DNA of 64,000 nt from Candidatus Peregrinibacteria bacterium (GTDB taxonomy: Bacteria > Patescibacteriota > Gracilibacteria > UBA1369 > JACRIC01), in NCBI GenBank assembly GCA_016188705.1, contig JACPHH010000022.1, positions 1-64,000 on the forward strand. Direction: 5' to 3'. The first letter of the stretch is position 1; each line of letters opens with the position of its first letter. Below, in pieces: positions 17,392-27,523 of the stretch. The notes under the pieces are model-generated. The model did no database searches. It saw only the letters and a program-made list of their open reading frames with translations, and was not told the origin of the DNA. The position numbers and the translations under genes are program-made.

Positions 17392-18267
17392 TTAGGATGT
17401 AAATATTGCGGATCCGTTGTTCCATTGAAGTATCGCGCGTCGACTCGCCCAGCAGAAATAAGAAATCGTGACAAAAAAACTAGCAGGATGACGGCCTACA
17501 AGACTCACAAAGGTCGCCATAACGGTATTTTTTCCGCCAAAGCCACCAGGACCAATGCCAAGTTCATTTATTTCCCGCGTGAGTTTTTTTTCAAAAGCAT
17601 CCAATTCGGGTACGGAATTTTTTGTTTCAATGCTGCGGAAAAGTTGTCGTTTCGCCTCAATAGCAATAAGGTCGGCCGGACTGCCGGCAACCACGCTCGC
17701 GATCATTGGCGGACACCCTTGTCCTTGAGCCTTTTGAGCGCTATCAAGGACGCAACGACGTATTCCATCGAGATTTCGAGTGGCTTGAAGTTCAAGATTT
17801 GGTAGTTTATAGGTGAGACCGACATTTTCGCATCCGCCGCCTTTTAAAATAAGTCCCATTTCCACTCCCGGTTCATCGCGTTCCTCGAAATAGATGACAG
17901 GGATACCGCAAGCGACATTATTTCCAGTATTTTTTCCTGTAAGAATATCAACACTGTTGGAACGCAGTGGCACTTCATCAGTGGCACGCTCCGTAGCCTT
18001 TTCAATGATCATTTTGAGCTGTTTTTGACGAAAATTCGGTCCATATTGAACAAAAAAAATCGGTGTTCCCGTATCCTGACAAAGTGGCTTTTTTTTTCTC
18101 GCGGCAATATCGACGTTTTTAACAATGGTTGAAAGTGTAAAATAAGCCAGCCCACCTTTTTTCTCGCTTGAAATAGACTTTCGTAAATATGCTCGCACGT
18201 CCTGAGGGAGTTCGGTGGCGGCTTTTCTGTACAGTTCAACAATGGCGGTTTCAAGATCGCGGAGCAT
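17392..18267 (-). CDS. Fumarate hydratase class I (Fe-S), alpha/N-terminal subunit
   Basis: PLCQDTGTPIFFVQYG...GGGCENVG...GIGPGGFGGKNTVMATFV. Confidence 0.85.
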   Translation of the reverse strand: MLRDLETAIVELYRKAATELPQDVRAYLRKSISSEKKGGLAYFTLSTIVKNVDIAARKKKPLCQDTGTPIFFVQYGPNFRQKQLKMIIEKATERATDEVPLRSNSVDILTGKNTGNNVACGIPVIYFEERDEPGVEMGLILKGGGCENVGLTYKLPNLELQATRNLDGIRRCVLDSAQKAQGQGCPPMIASVVAGSPADLIAIEAKRQLFRSIETKNSVPELDAFEKKLTREINELGIGPGGFGGKNTVMATFVSLVGRHPASFFVTISYFCWASRRAILQWNNGSAIFTS

Positions 18268-18308
18268 ACGTTTGTGTCATAAAGTGTCGAGCCAAAGAGC
18301 GATATTCC

Positions 18309-18393
18309 AGGGTTCCTAAAATCATAATTTTGTTACGAAATTTGCAGCCAAAATTTGCAATTACAGTAGAAAAGATGTTTTTCAAAGATTCCT
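18309..18393. repeat. Core-deleted family A element, short form S1 (85 bp)
   Basis: TTTTGTTACGAAATTTGCAGCCAAAATTTGCAATTACAGTAG...TTTTTCAAAGATTCCT; the inner core hairpin is absent. Confidence 0.75.
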
Positions 18394-18529
18394 TAGAGGA
18401 TTTTCTACTAAAAGAATAAGGAAATACCAGCATTTTTGCAAATAAAGCGATTTTTATTTTTTTTGTAGACAATTTTTTTTGAAGTGATAATGTTTTCTGG
18501 AATAAAAAAAACTTCTTTCCCCTTTATAT

Positions 18530-19732
18530 ATGGCCGAAATATTTGAAAATACATATATCGAAAACACAGGTTTGACGCCCTGTATTCAAGAAAGAGGACG
18601 CGATGGTTTACAACAACTCATTATTGCCACGGCGAATGTTGCCGTGAATACGCTTGGAGATGATAAGCATCTTGACGAATTAGTGATTACGACTCAAACC
18701 GGACGATTAATGAAAAATCTCGTTGAATGGCTTGTAAAACTTATAAAATTAAACGATGGAATAGAAATACAAAACGTAAGGTTGCAACCCTGTTTTTCAA
18801 ATTCCCAACCTGTAATGAGGGATATTGCCGTGAAAGTCGAAAAAGGTCGACAACGATCAATGCTTGTGGCAATAGAGCCGATGAATTGCGTGGAAAGAAA
18901 ATTGAGAATGAATGGCATCAGTAGAGGAATTCTTAAAAGAAATGATGGAAAGCAACCGAGCATGGCTGAATCTCTTGATCGATTCACGTCGTGCTTTGCA
19001 GATGCCTTAGGAATTTCTCGAGAACAATTAAGAAAGATATCGCGACGCACCGCGCTGGATTTGCATAAGAAAAAAACTCGAAATTCTTTCGCGCAAAAAC
19101 GCGCTGAAGTCACGGAGGATGATTACGATAATTCCGCCATAAATAGAAGGCTTGGCGCGGATATCAATCACGGACTCTACGATTTTTGTCCGACAACGAA
19201 TCGCGGCGCGGCGCTTTTATTGACGCACAAAGATCGAATGAAAGATCCATCAAACGCAGTTAAGCTCGTTGCTCATTCAACGATGAATGATACGAGAATA
19301 AATGGCGAGAGAAGTGAATTTCAGAATTATCCGAAAAATGAAGCGCTTTTTAGAGCAATGGAGGAAATATTCAAAAATGAAGTCATGCAGGCCAGCGGTC
19401 TTACTCGTGAAAAATTATTGCAAAACGGCATCATTGAAATTCATAATGCCATAGGACCTCTCGTCATGATGGCTCTCATTGAAATGGGCTATATAGATCC
19501 GAAAAATGCTTTTGAGGAATTCATGAACTTTAATCTTTCTCATATAAATCCATCGGGAGGATTACTTGCGGGGCATCCGCTTTCCGCGACATTTCCGATG
19601 ACAGTCCATACGTCGCGGCTGCAACTGCTCAAACAAGCCGGTGAAATGCAAATAGATGATCCTCATTATGCGTTGTTTCAAAGTATCTGGGGATTGAGAG
19701 ATAGGGTTTCTCTCAGCATTATTCAGAAATAA
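18530..19732 (+). CDS. Divergent thiolase-superfamily protein
   Basis: VRLQPCFSNSQPVMRDIA (nucleophile region), EIHNAIGPLVMMAL, NPSGGLLAGHPLSATFPMTVHTSRL (GGxxxGHP motif). Confidence 0.65.
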   Translation: MAEIFENTYIENTGLTPCIQERGRDGLQQLIIATANVAVNTLGDDKHLDELVITTQTGRLMKNLVEWLVKLIKLNDGIEIQNVRLQPCFSNSQPVMRDIAVKVEKGRQRSMLVAIEPMNCVERKLRMNGISRGILKRNDGKQPSMAESLDRFTSCFADALGISREQLRKISRRTALDLHKKKTRNSFAQKRAEVTEDDYDNSAINRRLGADINHGLYDFCPTTNRGAALLLTHKDRMKDPSNAVKLVAHSTMNDTRINGERSEFQNYPKNEALFRAMEEIFKNEVMQASGLTREKLLQNGIIEIHNAIGPLVMMALIEMGYIDPKNAFEEFMNFNLSHINPSGGLLAGHPLSATFPMTVHTSRLQLLKQAGEMQIDDPHYALFQSIWGLRDRVSLSIIQK

Positions 19733-19824
19733 AAATAGAACTATTGAACAGACAAAATGTATTTGTCATAATACAGTCATCATTTATAAAAATCTCATAA
19801 AATTATTAAAAATACCTCAAAACC

Positions 19825-20724
19825 ATGAAAAAAAATATTCTTTGCGCTTTTTTTCTCATAATCCTTGTAATGACGGGCTGCTCGAAAGAAAGCACGATAA
19901 AGACAGCAAAATCTCTGCGAATCGACTTTAAAAATGTTCCGTCAATAGAAAACGCTTCCTATGAGTTACATCTCGTAAAGGGCGAGCAACGATATCCTTT
20001 GAAAAAATTTCAGGTCGTTGATGGAAAACCCGTTGAACTTCGAAATGATAAAAAAATAAAAGTTTTTCAGACTGAAAGAAACATTCTTGACTTTGACGCC
20101 ATTGAAATAACGATCGAGCCAACTAAAAAAAAGAAAGGGGAGAGAAGCTTGCTTTTAAGTGGTGAAATAAATTCGAACGGGCAAGATATCACTTTAAAAT
20201 TTGCAGGAATTAATCTCGAAGGAATTGAAGGACAATACATGCTCGCCACGCCGACGGATGAAATCGCCGAAAATGAAGAGAGTGGCGTTTGGTTTGCAAA
20301 AATTGAGGGTGAAAAAATGGTTCCAGGTTTAAAAATACGCCCGACTCAAGCGGGTTGGAGTTATGAGGGTTGGATAGAGTATAAGGGGAAAATCACTTCT
20401 CTTGGGCGGTTTGGACAACCTTATGGAAAGGATACTATCGATACCTATTCTTTAAGAATATTCCAGCCAGAAATTCCCGGCGAAGATTTCATTGCCAGAG
20501 TGCCAAATAACTTTCCCATTCTTGTAAATCTCGCGACAGGAGATTATAAAGTATCAGTTTCACTCGAGCCTGATATTGATGGAAATGATCCGTCCGATGT
20601 TAATAAGCCTTTTTTTATCATTTTATCAAGCAACATCCCGAATGATCTGGCCACGAAAACTCCTACACCACTTGAGGTCATGAAAGACGTGCCTGAAGCA
20701 ACGGTTACACTTGAAATAGACTAG
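19825..20724 (+). CDS. Putative lipoprotein
   Basis: MKKNILCAFFLIILVMTGCSKES, lipobox-like VMTGC. Confidence 0.7.
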   Translation: MKKNILCAFFLIILVMTGCSKESTIKTAKSLRIDFKNVPSIENASYELHLVKGEQRYPLKKFQVVDGKPVELRNDKKIKVFQTERNILDFDAIEITIEPTKKKKGERSLLLSGEINSNGQDITLKFAGINLEGIEGQYMLATPTDEIAENEESGVWFAKIEGEKMVPGLKIRPTQAGWSYEGWIEYKGKITSLGRFGQPYGKDTIDTYSLRIFQPEIPGEDFIARVPNNFPILVNLATGDYKVSVSLEPDIDGNDPSDVNKPFFIILSSNIPNDLATKTPTPLEVMKDVPEATVTLEID

Positions 20725-21335
20725 CGTTTTTTCATTGCAATAATATAGGTTTCGCGACTTTGTTTTCGCGAAGATTCGGGCTTATATACAGAAACCCGTT
20801 CAAAATTTTTTCTTACGGCGTGAATAAGCGAATGAAAATCAACGCCGAAAAAAACTTTTAAAAGAAGATTGCCTCCTTTTTTAAGATATTTTTGAGAAAG
20901 CTCTAAAACACGAAAATTAAGATCAACGGAACGCGCTTGATCAAGGTCTTTAATCCCACTCGTATTTGGAGCGATATCAGAAGTAATAACGTCAAATGTT
21001 TGGCCGGAAATATTTTCCGAAACCGCGGCGTCATCAAAAATATCCGCGATAAAAGTTCGAGCGCCTTCGATGCCGTCGATAGCTTTGATATCAAAACCCG
21101 TAACACTGCCGGATGGCCCGACAACGCGGACAAGGTACTGAAGAAAACTGCCAGGCGCGGCGCCAACATCTAAAACAATATCGCCGTGGCGCACAATGGA
21201 AAATTTATTTTGAATTTCCTCCAGTTTAAAAACACTTCTCGCTCGAAATCCATCCTCCTTCGCCCTATGAAAAAAAGGATCGTATACATCATATCCTCCT
21301 CTTTTTAACGTTCTTTTGCGACTTTTTTGTGCCAT
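20721..21335 (-). CDS. rlmE: 23S rRNA 2'-O-methyltransferase, RlmE/FtsJ family
   Basis: DPFFHRAKEDGFRARSVFKLEEIQNKF...VLDVGAAPGSFLQYL...SDIAPNTSG. Confidence 0.9.
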   Translation of the reverse strand: MAQKSRKRTLKRGGYDVYDPFFHRAKEDGFRARSVFKLEEIQNKFSIVRHGDIVLDVGAAPGSFLQYLVRVVGPSGSVTGFDIKAIDGIEGARTFIADIFDDAAVSENISGQTFDVITSDIAPNTSGIKDLDQARSVDLNFRVLELSQKYLKKGGNLLLKVFFGVDFHSLIHAVRKNFERVSVYKPESSRKQSRETYIIAMKKR

Positions 21336-21343
21336 ATATTTTT

Positions 21344-21509
21344 AGGGAACCTCTGAAAAACGTAACTTCGTAACGAAATTTTACCATGTTGAGCGAAAAA
21401 TGTGAAAAGCGACGAAGGCGTATCAGATAAGATACGCTCAAGGAGCTTTGAACATTTTGTAGCCGACATGGTAAAATTGCAGTAGATGGTACATTTTTCA
21501 GAGGTTCCT
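21344..21509. repeat. Family A palindromic element, copy A3 (166 bp)
   Basis: Ends AGGGAACCTCTGAAAAA / TTTTTCAGAGGTTCCT. Inner stem ATTTTACCATGT / ACATGGTAAAAT. Fills the rsmG-rlmE gap. Confidence 0.9.
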
Positions 21510-21513
21510 TAGG

Positions 21514-22158
21514 TTATAACATCGAGAAAAGAATCAGAGTACGTTTTCCAGAAGAAAATGGCAGTTCGAAGTGTTTTATGCTTTCAACTCTATAATTTCG
21601 AGAAAGATCTGTGCGCTCTGAGAGTTCTTCGGCAACATTAGGACCTTTATATGCCATGATTCGCCCCGTAGGTTTAATAAATGGAAGCGCGGCGGGAATG
21701 AGTCGGTTCAGCGGCGCGAAAGCCCGCGCCACAACCATATCATACATTCCATGAAATTTTGGATCCAAAGCAAGGGTTTCACTTCGACCCCATACGCAAC
21801 TGACATTCGGTAAATGAAGACGTTCGACCATGTCATGAACAGCATCGACTTTTTTTTTCGTTGAATCCATAAGTGTAAAATGACTCAAGGGTCGAAAAAT
21901 GGCGAGTACTATGCCAGGAAGGCCCCCACCCGTGCCGATATCAAGAATATGCAACGATTTTTTTTTATCGATACAATCAATTCCATAAGCTGAATCGAGT
22001 ATATGTTTAATAAAGAATGTTTCATCAGTGCAAGAGGCAAATAAATTCATCTTCGCGTTCCATTCCTTAATAAAAGAAGCAAAATAATTCAATAAAATCT
22101 CTTCTCCTTGCGATAAAGGGAGCGACGCGAGCTCAAATATTTCACGAATATTTTTCAT
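21514..22158 (-). CDS. rsmG: 16S rRNA (guanine-N7)-methyltransferase RsmG/GidB
   Basis: WNAKMNLFA...HILDSAYGIDCI...ILDIGTGGGLPGIVLAIFRP...VARAFAPL. Confidence 0.9.
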   Translation of the reverse strand: MKNIREIFELASLPLSQGEEILLNYFASFIKEWNAKMNLFASCTDETFFIKHILDSAYGIDCIDKKKSLHILDIGTGGGLPGIVLAIFRPLSHFTLMDSTKKKVDAVHDMVERLHLPNVSCVWGRSETLALDPKFHGMYDMVVARAFAPLNRLIPAALPFIKPTGRIMAYKGPNVAEELSERTDLSRNYRVESIKHFELPFSSGKRTLILFSML

Positions 22159-22258
22159 AAAAAATGAAAAATTTGGTTGAATAGAAAGTTGAAATGAGTA
22201 AGGGAATCTTTGAAAAACGTGATTTTGTTACTACGAATCATAGTATAGCAAAAAATCT

Positions 22259-22424
22259 AGGGACATGCTGAAAAACAGATTATTGAAGCGAGATTTTTGT
22301 ATTTTGTGCGAAAACGTTGAAGCGCGAAAGAGACGTATCAGATAAGATACGGCGATGAGCGCTGAAACGTTTGTAGTCAAAATACAAAAATCGTAGCTCT
22401 TAAGATGTTTTTCAGCATGTCCCT
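22259..22424. repeat. Family A palindromic element, copy A4 (166 bp)
   Basis: Ends AGGGACATGCTGAAAAACA / TGTTTTTCAGCATGTCCCT. Inner stem GATTTTTGTATTTTG / CAAAATACAAAAATC. Confidence 0.9.
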
Positions 22425-22564
22425 AGCACTGACATCTAAAAAGTGCTAATCTAAAAAATGCCAATGGAAAAAAGTTTTATGCAGTAGAAAAAATGTTTTT
22501 CTGGGAGTATCAATGTAAAAGAGAGGATGTCTGAAGCATAAAAAATTATCTAACAAAAAAAACC

Positions 22565-23251
22565 ATGTACCCATTCTATGATGCCACGTTTCTACTCATC
22601 ATTCCTGCAATAATTTTTACGCTCTATGCTCAATATAAAGTGCATAGCACCTTTCGAAAATATGAAAAAATTGCCAATGAACGAGGGATGACTGGAATGG
22701 ACGTCGCGAGAAAAATTCTCGATCAGGAAGGTCTCAATGCGATACCAGTAGAAAAAACAGGCGGTCTTATGGGAGATCATTACGATCCGATCAAAAAAGT
22801 ACTAAGGCTTTCAGAAAAGGTTTATTCGGGAAAATCCATATCCGCTCTCGGCGTGGCGGCTCATGAAGTGGGACACGCGATTCAGCAGGCAAGGTCGTAT
22901 CATCCGCTCATCATCCGTACCACGTTATATCCCGTGGTAAGCGTTAGTTCGTACCTTGCTCCGATTCTTATTTTTTTGGGATTTATCGTGGCGGGATTTT
23001 CGCAGCTTCTTTTGGCAGGAATCATACTTTTTTCGGCGTCGGTCGTTTTTACGGTGGTTACGCTGCCAGTGGAATTTGACGCGTCGCGAAGGGCGGTAGC
23101 TGTTCTGGAAACACACGGTTTTGTGCGAGGCAATGAAATTCAAGGAGTAAAAAAAGTTTTGAATGCAGCTGCTTTGACCTATGTCGCGGCAGCTATCACG
23201 GCTGTACTCGAGCTTATCCGTTTGATTCTTATTTTTCAAAGAAGGAACTAG
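22565..23251 (+). CDS. YugP-type zinc-dependent membrane peptidase
   Basis: HEVGHAIQ zinc motif; MDVARKILDQEGLNAIPVEKTGG...GDHYDP...FDASRRA. Confidence 0.85.
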   Translation: MYPFYDATFLLIIPAIIFTLYAQYKVHSTFRKYEKIANERGMTGMDVARKILDQEGLNAIPVEKTGGLMGDHYDPIKKVLRLSEKVYSGKSISALGVAAHEVGHAIQQARSYHPLIIRTTLYPVVSVSSYLAPILIFLGFIVAGFSQLLLAGIILFSASVVFTVVTLPVEFDASRRAVAVLETHGFVRGNEIQGVKKVLNAAALTYVAAAITAVLELIRLILIFQRRN

Positions 23252-23334
23252 ACAGTGTTCACATACAATTTTTACAATAGTAAAACGACAAAAACAGTAT
23301 AAAAAACGTTTTTCAGCCGAACATTTTTTACAAT

Positions 23335-23364
23335 AAAAAAACCCCCGAAAAACGAGGGTTTTTT
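23335..23364. terminator. Rho-independent, probably bidirectional terminator
   Basis: AAAAAACCCCCGAAAAACGAGGGTTTTTT between convergent genes. Confidence 0.8.
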
Positions 23365-23418
23365 ATCATTTTTTTTTATCAGATATATTCAGAGGTTTTT
23401 CAGATATATAAAGACGAT

Positions 23419-25173
23419 TTATCTGTATTCAGAAAGATTTGTAAGGATGGCGAGGTTTACTTTAAGAATTGCCAGGAGTACTTGAGAAGACGCGTCAACC
23501 CATGGCTCCAAATTTGAAGTGAGAGTATTCACGGCAGCGGTCAATTGATCGATAAATGCAAGGAAATTATCGACAAAATTTTGAAGTTGAGTATTAATGA
23601 CATCAATGGCTGCGCGTGCGGCATCAAGAGCCGGAAAAATAACTTGATCAAATGCTCCCTGAATGGTTGTGGTTACAGCGTAGAAAGCGATAATTTCATC
23701 AACCCAAATGAGAGAACTTGACCAGAGGGTTGCGTTATTTTGAAGAATAACCGCAATAGACTCAAGCGTCGATGTATAATCCGATGTTGCCGCGTCCTCG
23801 TCATACACGGCATAAATACCATCCAGAGCTTCCTTGAGAGCTTCCGGAACTTTCGGTAAACCAGAATTAAAAGCTCGTAACAAGCCCTGAATATAGGTTG
23901 TATCCGCGGAAGGATAGACAACATGACCATCCGTAAAGCTGAGATTGTATGGTTCGAGTCCGCTCATAACTTCAGCAAGTTTTGACGTGGCAAGATCAAG
24001 ATTCTTTTTAACTTGGTTCGTATAAACATCCTGATGGCTCTGAATCGCGGAAACGACTTCATCATAAAATGCCTGTATTTTCGTCCATTCGGCATTCATT
24101 TGTTCGGTCGTTGAATCAATGGCCTCCTGTTTTTGAATAATTTTTGTATTCACATAGCGAGTATCACCGCCTTTGGAAGAGAGAATATCACGTTTTTGTT
24201 CGAGAGCTTTCTTTTCCGATTCGAGTTTCTCAATATCTTCTTGATATTCAAGGATTGCTTTATTTGCTTTCAATTTTTCCTCTGCTATGGTCTGGAGCAT
24301 TTTTTCAAAATTGAGTCTGCTTTCCAATTCACTCACTCCCAAATTTATCCAGGCTGTAAAATCGTTTATTTTTTTCACATAAGAAAGCCCGGTATTTACC
24401 TGAATACTTAAGTACTGGCCAAGGAGTTCCGGACGAAGTCGATCGACTTCTTTTTGAACATTTTCGTCAATAAGTGAAAGAGCTGATTCGGCTTCTTCTT
24501 CACTGCAATAACTTTGCTTCACTCCTTCTTGATAGGTATTCGCGGCTTCAATGTCCTGTTTTTCAACGGAACAGGTATTCGTGTCGACATTAACGCCATC
24601 ATAGGCTTTACGAATTTCCTGAAGCTGATATTTTACATTGGTATAAAAATCCCTCATATAGGTGTCATTCGGTGCCGCATAGAGGCAAACTCCTTGTTTT
24701 TGAGTACACGTTAAATCGAGATGGGCAAGTCGTTCATCAACTTGAGCGATAAGAGCGTCTATAACAGCTAATTTATCCTCTTGTTTTTGCTCAAATCCGA
24801 CATCTTGCGATGGCTGACTTGCTTGAACTATTTTATTGAGGGCATCCGCATCGACTTTGATTTGGTTGCTCATGGTTTGAAGAGTGCCATCGAGATCTTC
24901 AAAAAAAGCGTTTACTTTTGGCGTTGAAACAGACGAAGAGGCATTGGCTAACATACCGCTAGCGCCTTTTGTGGAAACGGATGGAGCGGCATTGTAGAGA
25001 GAACTTGAATCCTGAGTCGCCACGACGCTCGTACTTAGCTTGGGTTGATTTTTGAGCTGATTGAGCGAGAGCGTAAGCAAGATGATCGAATTAGAAAGAG
25101 TAATGAAAGAAACGGCCACCATAAGGGCTGTTACGACTTTCCAGCTAAATCGATCATTGGGTACTTCTGACAT
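23419..25173 (-). CDS. Membrane-anchored coiled-coil protein
   Basis: 584 aa; N-terminal TM (VVTALMVAVSFITLSNSIILLTL), long helical region; no recognised family. Confidence 0.7.
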   Translation of the reverse strand: MSEVPNDRFSWKVVTALMVAVSFITLSNSIILLTLSLNQLKNQPKLSTSVVATQDSSSLYNAAPSVSTKGASGMLANASSSVSTPKVNAFFEDLDGTLQTMSNQIKVDADALNKIVQASQPSQDVGFEQKQEDKLAVIDALIAQVDERLAHLDLTCTQKQGVCLYAAPNDTYMRDFYTNVKYQLQEIRKAYDGVNVDTNTCSVEKQDIEAANTYQEGVKQSYCSEEEAESALSLIDENVQKEVDRLRPELLGQYLSIQVNTGLSYVKKINDFTAWINLGVSELESRLNFEKMLQTIAEEKLKANKAILEYQEDIEKLESEKKALEQKRDILSSKGGDTRYVNTKIIQKQEAIDSTTEQMNAEWTKIQAFYDEVVSAIQSHQDVYTNQVKKNLDLATSKLAEVMSGLEPYNLSFTDGHVVYPSADTTYIQGLLRAFNSGLPKVPEALKEALDGIYAVYDEDAATSDYTSTLESIAVILQNNATLWSSSLIWVDEIIAFYAVTTTIQGAFDQVIFPALDAARAAIDVINTQLQNFVDNFLAFIDQLTAAVNTLTSNLEPWVDASSQVLLAILKVNLAILTNLSEYR

Positions 25174-25550
25174 GGTATTGTGAGATTAAAAAATAATAAA
25201 ATTATCTATGAAAATTACATAATTACATATGTACGAAGTGAATCGTAATTATCTCTCCATCTAACCGTCAGGTCTATACATCCTATAAATCATAAATTTA
25301 TAAAAAATATTATTTAATTGTACCATTCAAACTAATATACGTCAAACACTTTCTTGACGAAAAAATAAATATTTTTCTCTTAGCAAAGGTAAGGTATTTC
25401 ATGGCCACTTTTGGTTAAAGAGTGTTTGCTTACTTTTTTTACCAAAGTGGTCGAGTTTATTCTAGAATTTTTTTACGAATGCAGAAAACTTTACAGAGAT
25501 TATGGGAAGTGATAAAATGAGTATAAAATTATTATTCTATAATTATCATT

Positions 25551-25787
25551 ATGACATCCTTGACAATAAATATTGAAAATGAATTGAAAAAAAATGCCCA
25601 GAAAAAAGCGAAAAAAGATGGAGTTACGATCACATTCATTGTCATAAATGCTCTAAAGGCATACAAAGAAGGGAAACTGAAATTCGGCATGGTCTTGAAT
25701 GATGATGATATTACTGCTTCTTTTGATGTTTCAAGTAAAAAAGGGAAAAAAGCATGTTTAAAAAGCTTTGAAACTCTATGCCGATAA
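25551..25787 (+). CDS. RelB/DinJ-like antitoxin
   Basis: 78 aa, LTINIENELKKNAQKKAKKDGVTITFIVINALKAYKEG; overlaps the downstream toxin-like ORF. Confidence 0.65.
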   Translation: MTSLTINIENELKKNAQKKAKKDGVTITFIVINALKAYKEGKLKFGMVLNDDDITASFDVSSKKGKKACLKSFETLCR

Positions 25788-26068
25788 AAAAAATCATTCA
25801 GCGAACAAAACGTTTCGAAAAGGCATTCGCAAAACTTAATTCAAAAATACAGAAACTCTTTATTAGAAAGCTCGATTTTTTTATTGATGATGAATATGCA
25901 CCTTCTCTCAAAACCCACAGATTAAAAGGAAAACGCCAACATGAACACTCTTTTTGGATAACGGATGATATAAGAGCTATTTATATAAAAAAAATATTAA
26001 AAAAAGAAAAAGTCTTTGTATTTACATTTATCGACATAGGAGGCCACAGTCGAGTCTATAATGAATAA
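25778..26068 (+). CDS. RelE/ParE-superfamily toxin-like protein
   Basis: 96 aa, FEKAFAKLN...LKTHRLKGKRQHEHSFWITDDIRAIYI...FTFIDIGGHSRVY. Confidence 0.7.
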   Translation: MPIKKIIQRTKRFEKAFAKLNSKIQKLFIRKLDFFIDDEYAPSLKTHRLKGKRQHEHSFWITDDIRAIYIKKILKKEKVFVFTFIDIGGHSRVYNE

Positions 26069-26171
26069 AAATCCTGTCCTTCTATGAAAAAGTTCGGAAT
26101 TATTTTTCAGGATGAGGGAATCTCTGAAAAATGTAATTGCCTTTTTGGATATTTATGGATAAAATTTCGAT

Positions 26172-27203
26172 TTGAACAAAATTATTCAAAAAATAGAGAA
26201 TCTTCAAATAAAAATTAATTCACACAAGCCTTTTTTACAAGAAGTCCTGAGTCTTTGGCAAGAAAAATTACGCATTGATTGGACATATAACTCAAATGCC
26301 ATAGAAGGGAATACTCTTACATATGGAGAAACAGCATTTTTTTTAAGAGAAGGATTAACATCTGAAGGAAAACCTTTAAAAGATTATCTGGAAGCAAAAA
26401 ATCATGCTGAAGCGATAGATTATTTATTGGATGTTATTAAAGGAGAAAGAGAAATAACAGAAAGTTTTATCAAGGAACTTCATGCTTTATTATTAAAAAA
26501 TATCGATTTCACATATGCAAAGGGAGCAAACGGACAATTGATAAAAAAACCATTAAACGCAGGCAAATACAAAATTTTGCCAAATAATGTTCTTACAATT
26601 TCTGGGAAAATTCATAAATATACAGATCCAATCCATGTAAAAGATGAAATGGAAAAATTAATAAAATGGTTCAATAAAGAAAAAAGTATCAACGAAATAG
26701 AAAAAGCATGTGTCTTTCACTACAAATTTGTGGCAATTCATCCTTTTGATGATGGAAATGGAAGAATGGCCAGATTGCTTATGAATTTGATATTAATGAA
26801 ATTCGGATACCCTTCATGCATAATAAAAAACGTTAACAGAAAAAAATATTTGGAAAGCTTGGAATTAATAGATATCGAAAAAAATTATCAACAATTTTTT
26901 GTATTTATAGGCGAAGAGCTTGTATCAACGCAGAAAATAATGTTGGATATTTTGGAAGGGAAAGAGGATGCGTCTTCGGATTATTCAAAAAAAATAAATA
27001 AAAGCGAAAGAGAAAATAAAATTATAAACATTATAGGAGAAGAACCGATTTCCATCAGTCAAATAATGGAAAAAATATCTCAAATCAAACGCCCGACTCT
27101 CAAAAACGATTTAAATAGGCTTTGCAAAGCAAAAAAAATCAAGAGAATTGGATCAAAAAAAGGAGCTGTATACCTAAAAAACCCTGGAAAATCTCGGCCA
27201 TAA
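26172..27203 (+). CDS. Fic family protein (TTG start)
   Basis: HPFDDGNGRMAR catalytic motif; N-terminal SNAIEGN fits the self-inhibitory (S/T)xxxE(G/N) motif. Confidence 0.9.
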   Translation: MNKIIQKIENLQIKINSHKPFLQEVLSLWQEKLRIDWTYNSNAIEGNTLTYGETAFFLREGLTSEGKPLKDYLEAKNHAEAIDYLLDVIKGEREITESFIKELHALLLKNIDFTYAKGANGQLIKKPLNAGKYKILPNNVLTISGKIHKYTDPIHVKDEMEKLIKWFNKEKSINEIEKACVFHYKFVAIHPFDDGNGRMARLLMNLILMKFGYPSCIIKNVNRKKYLESLELIDIEKNYQQFFVFIGEELVSTQKIMLDILEGKEDASSDYSKKINKSERENKIINIIGEEPISISQIMEKISQIKRPTLKNDLNRLCKAKKIKRIGSKKGAVYLKNPGKSRP

Positions 27204-27381
27204 AATCGCAATTTTCGCAGTGGCTGTCCTTCTACGACGATGTTCGGACTTATTTTGAAGAAAAATTCAAAAAAATGACAAATATTTTACTAGAAGCTAA
27301 TGGCAGGCGCGCGGTGAAGCCTGGCACCGCGCGCCTGAGAAAGAGATATTTAAAAAATCAAAGTTATATTGTTCAGGCCTC
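27202..27381 (+). repeat. Family C inverted repeat, left copy (180 bp), with GC-rich central hairpin
   Basis: Reverse-complement-like to 29742-29921. Hairpin CAGGCGCGCGGTG-AAGCCTGG-CACCGCGCGCCTG. Confidence 0.85.
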
Positions 27382-27523
27382 ATAAAAACAAGATTGGCCC
27401 CCAGACATATCTAATGCCACGCGTTTTAAAGTTGAAAATATATTAGCTTGGAATGTTTGGCACGCCCCAGAGTGGTACAGGAAACCTGGAAGAACACTGT
27501 TCATCCGAGATACGGAAAGAGAT

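Noticed and set aside
27122-27385. 87-aa ORF across the Fic 3' end and family C repeat
   Set aside because: Mostly repeat-derived and out of frame with Fic; no coding signal.
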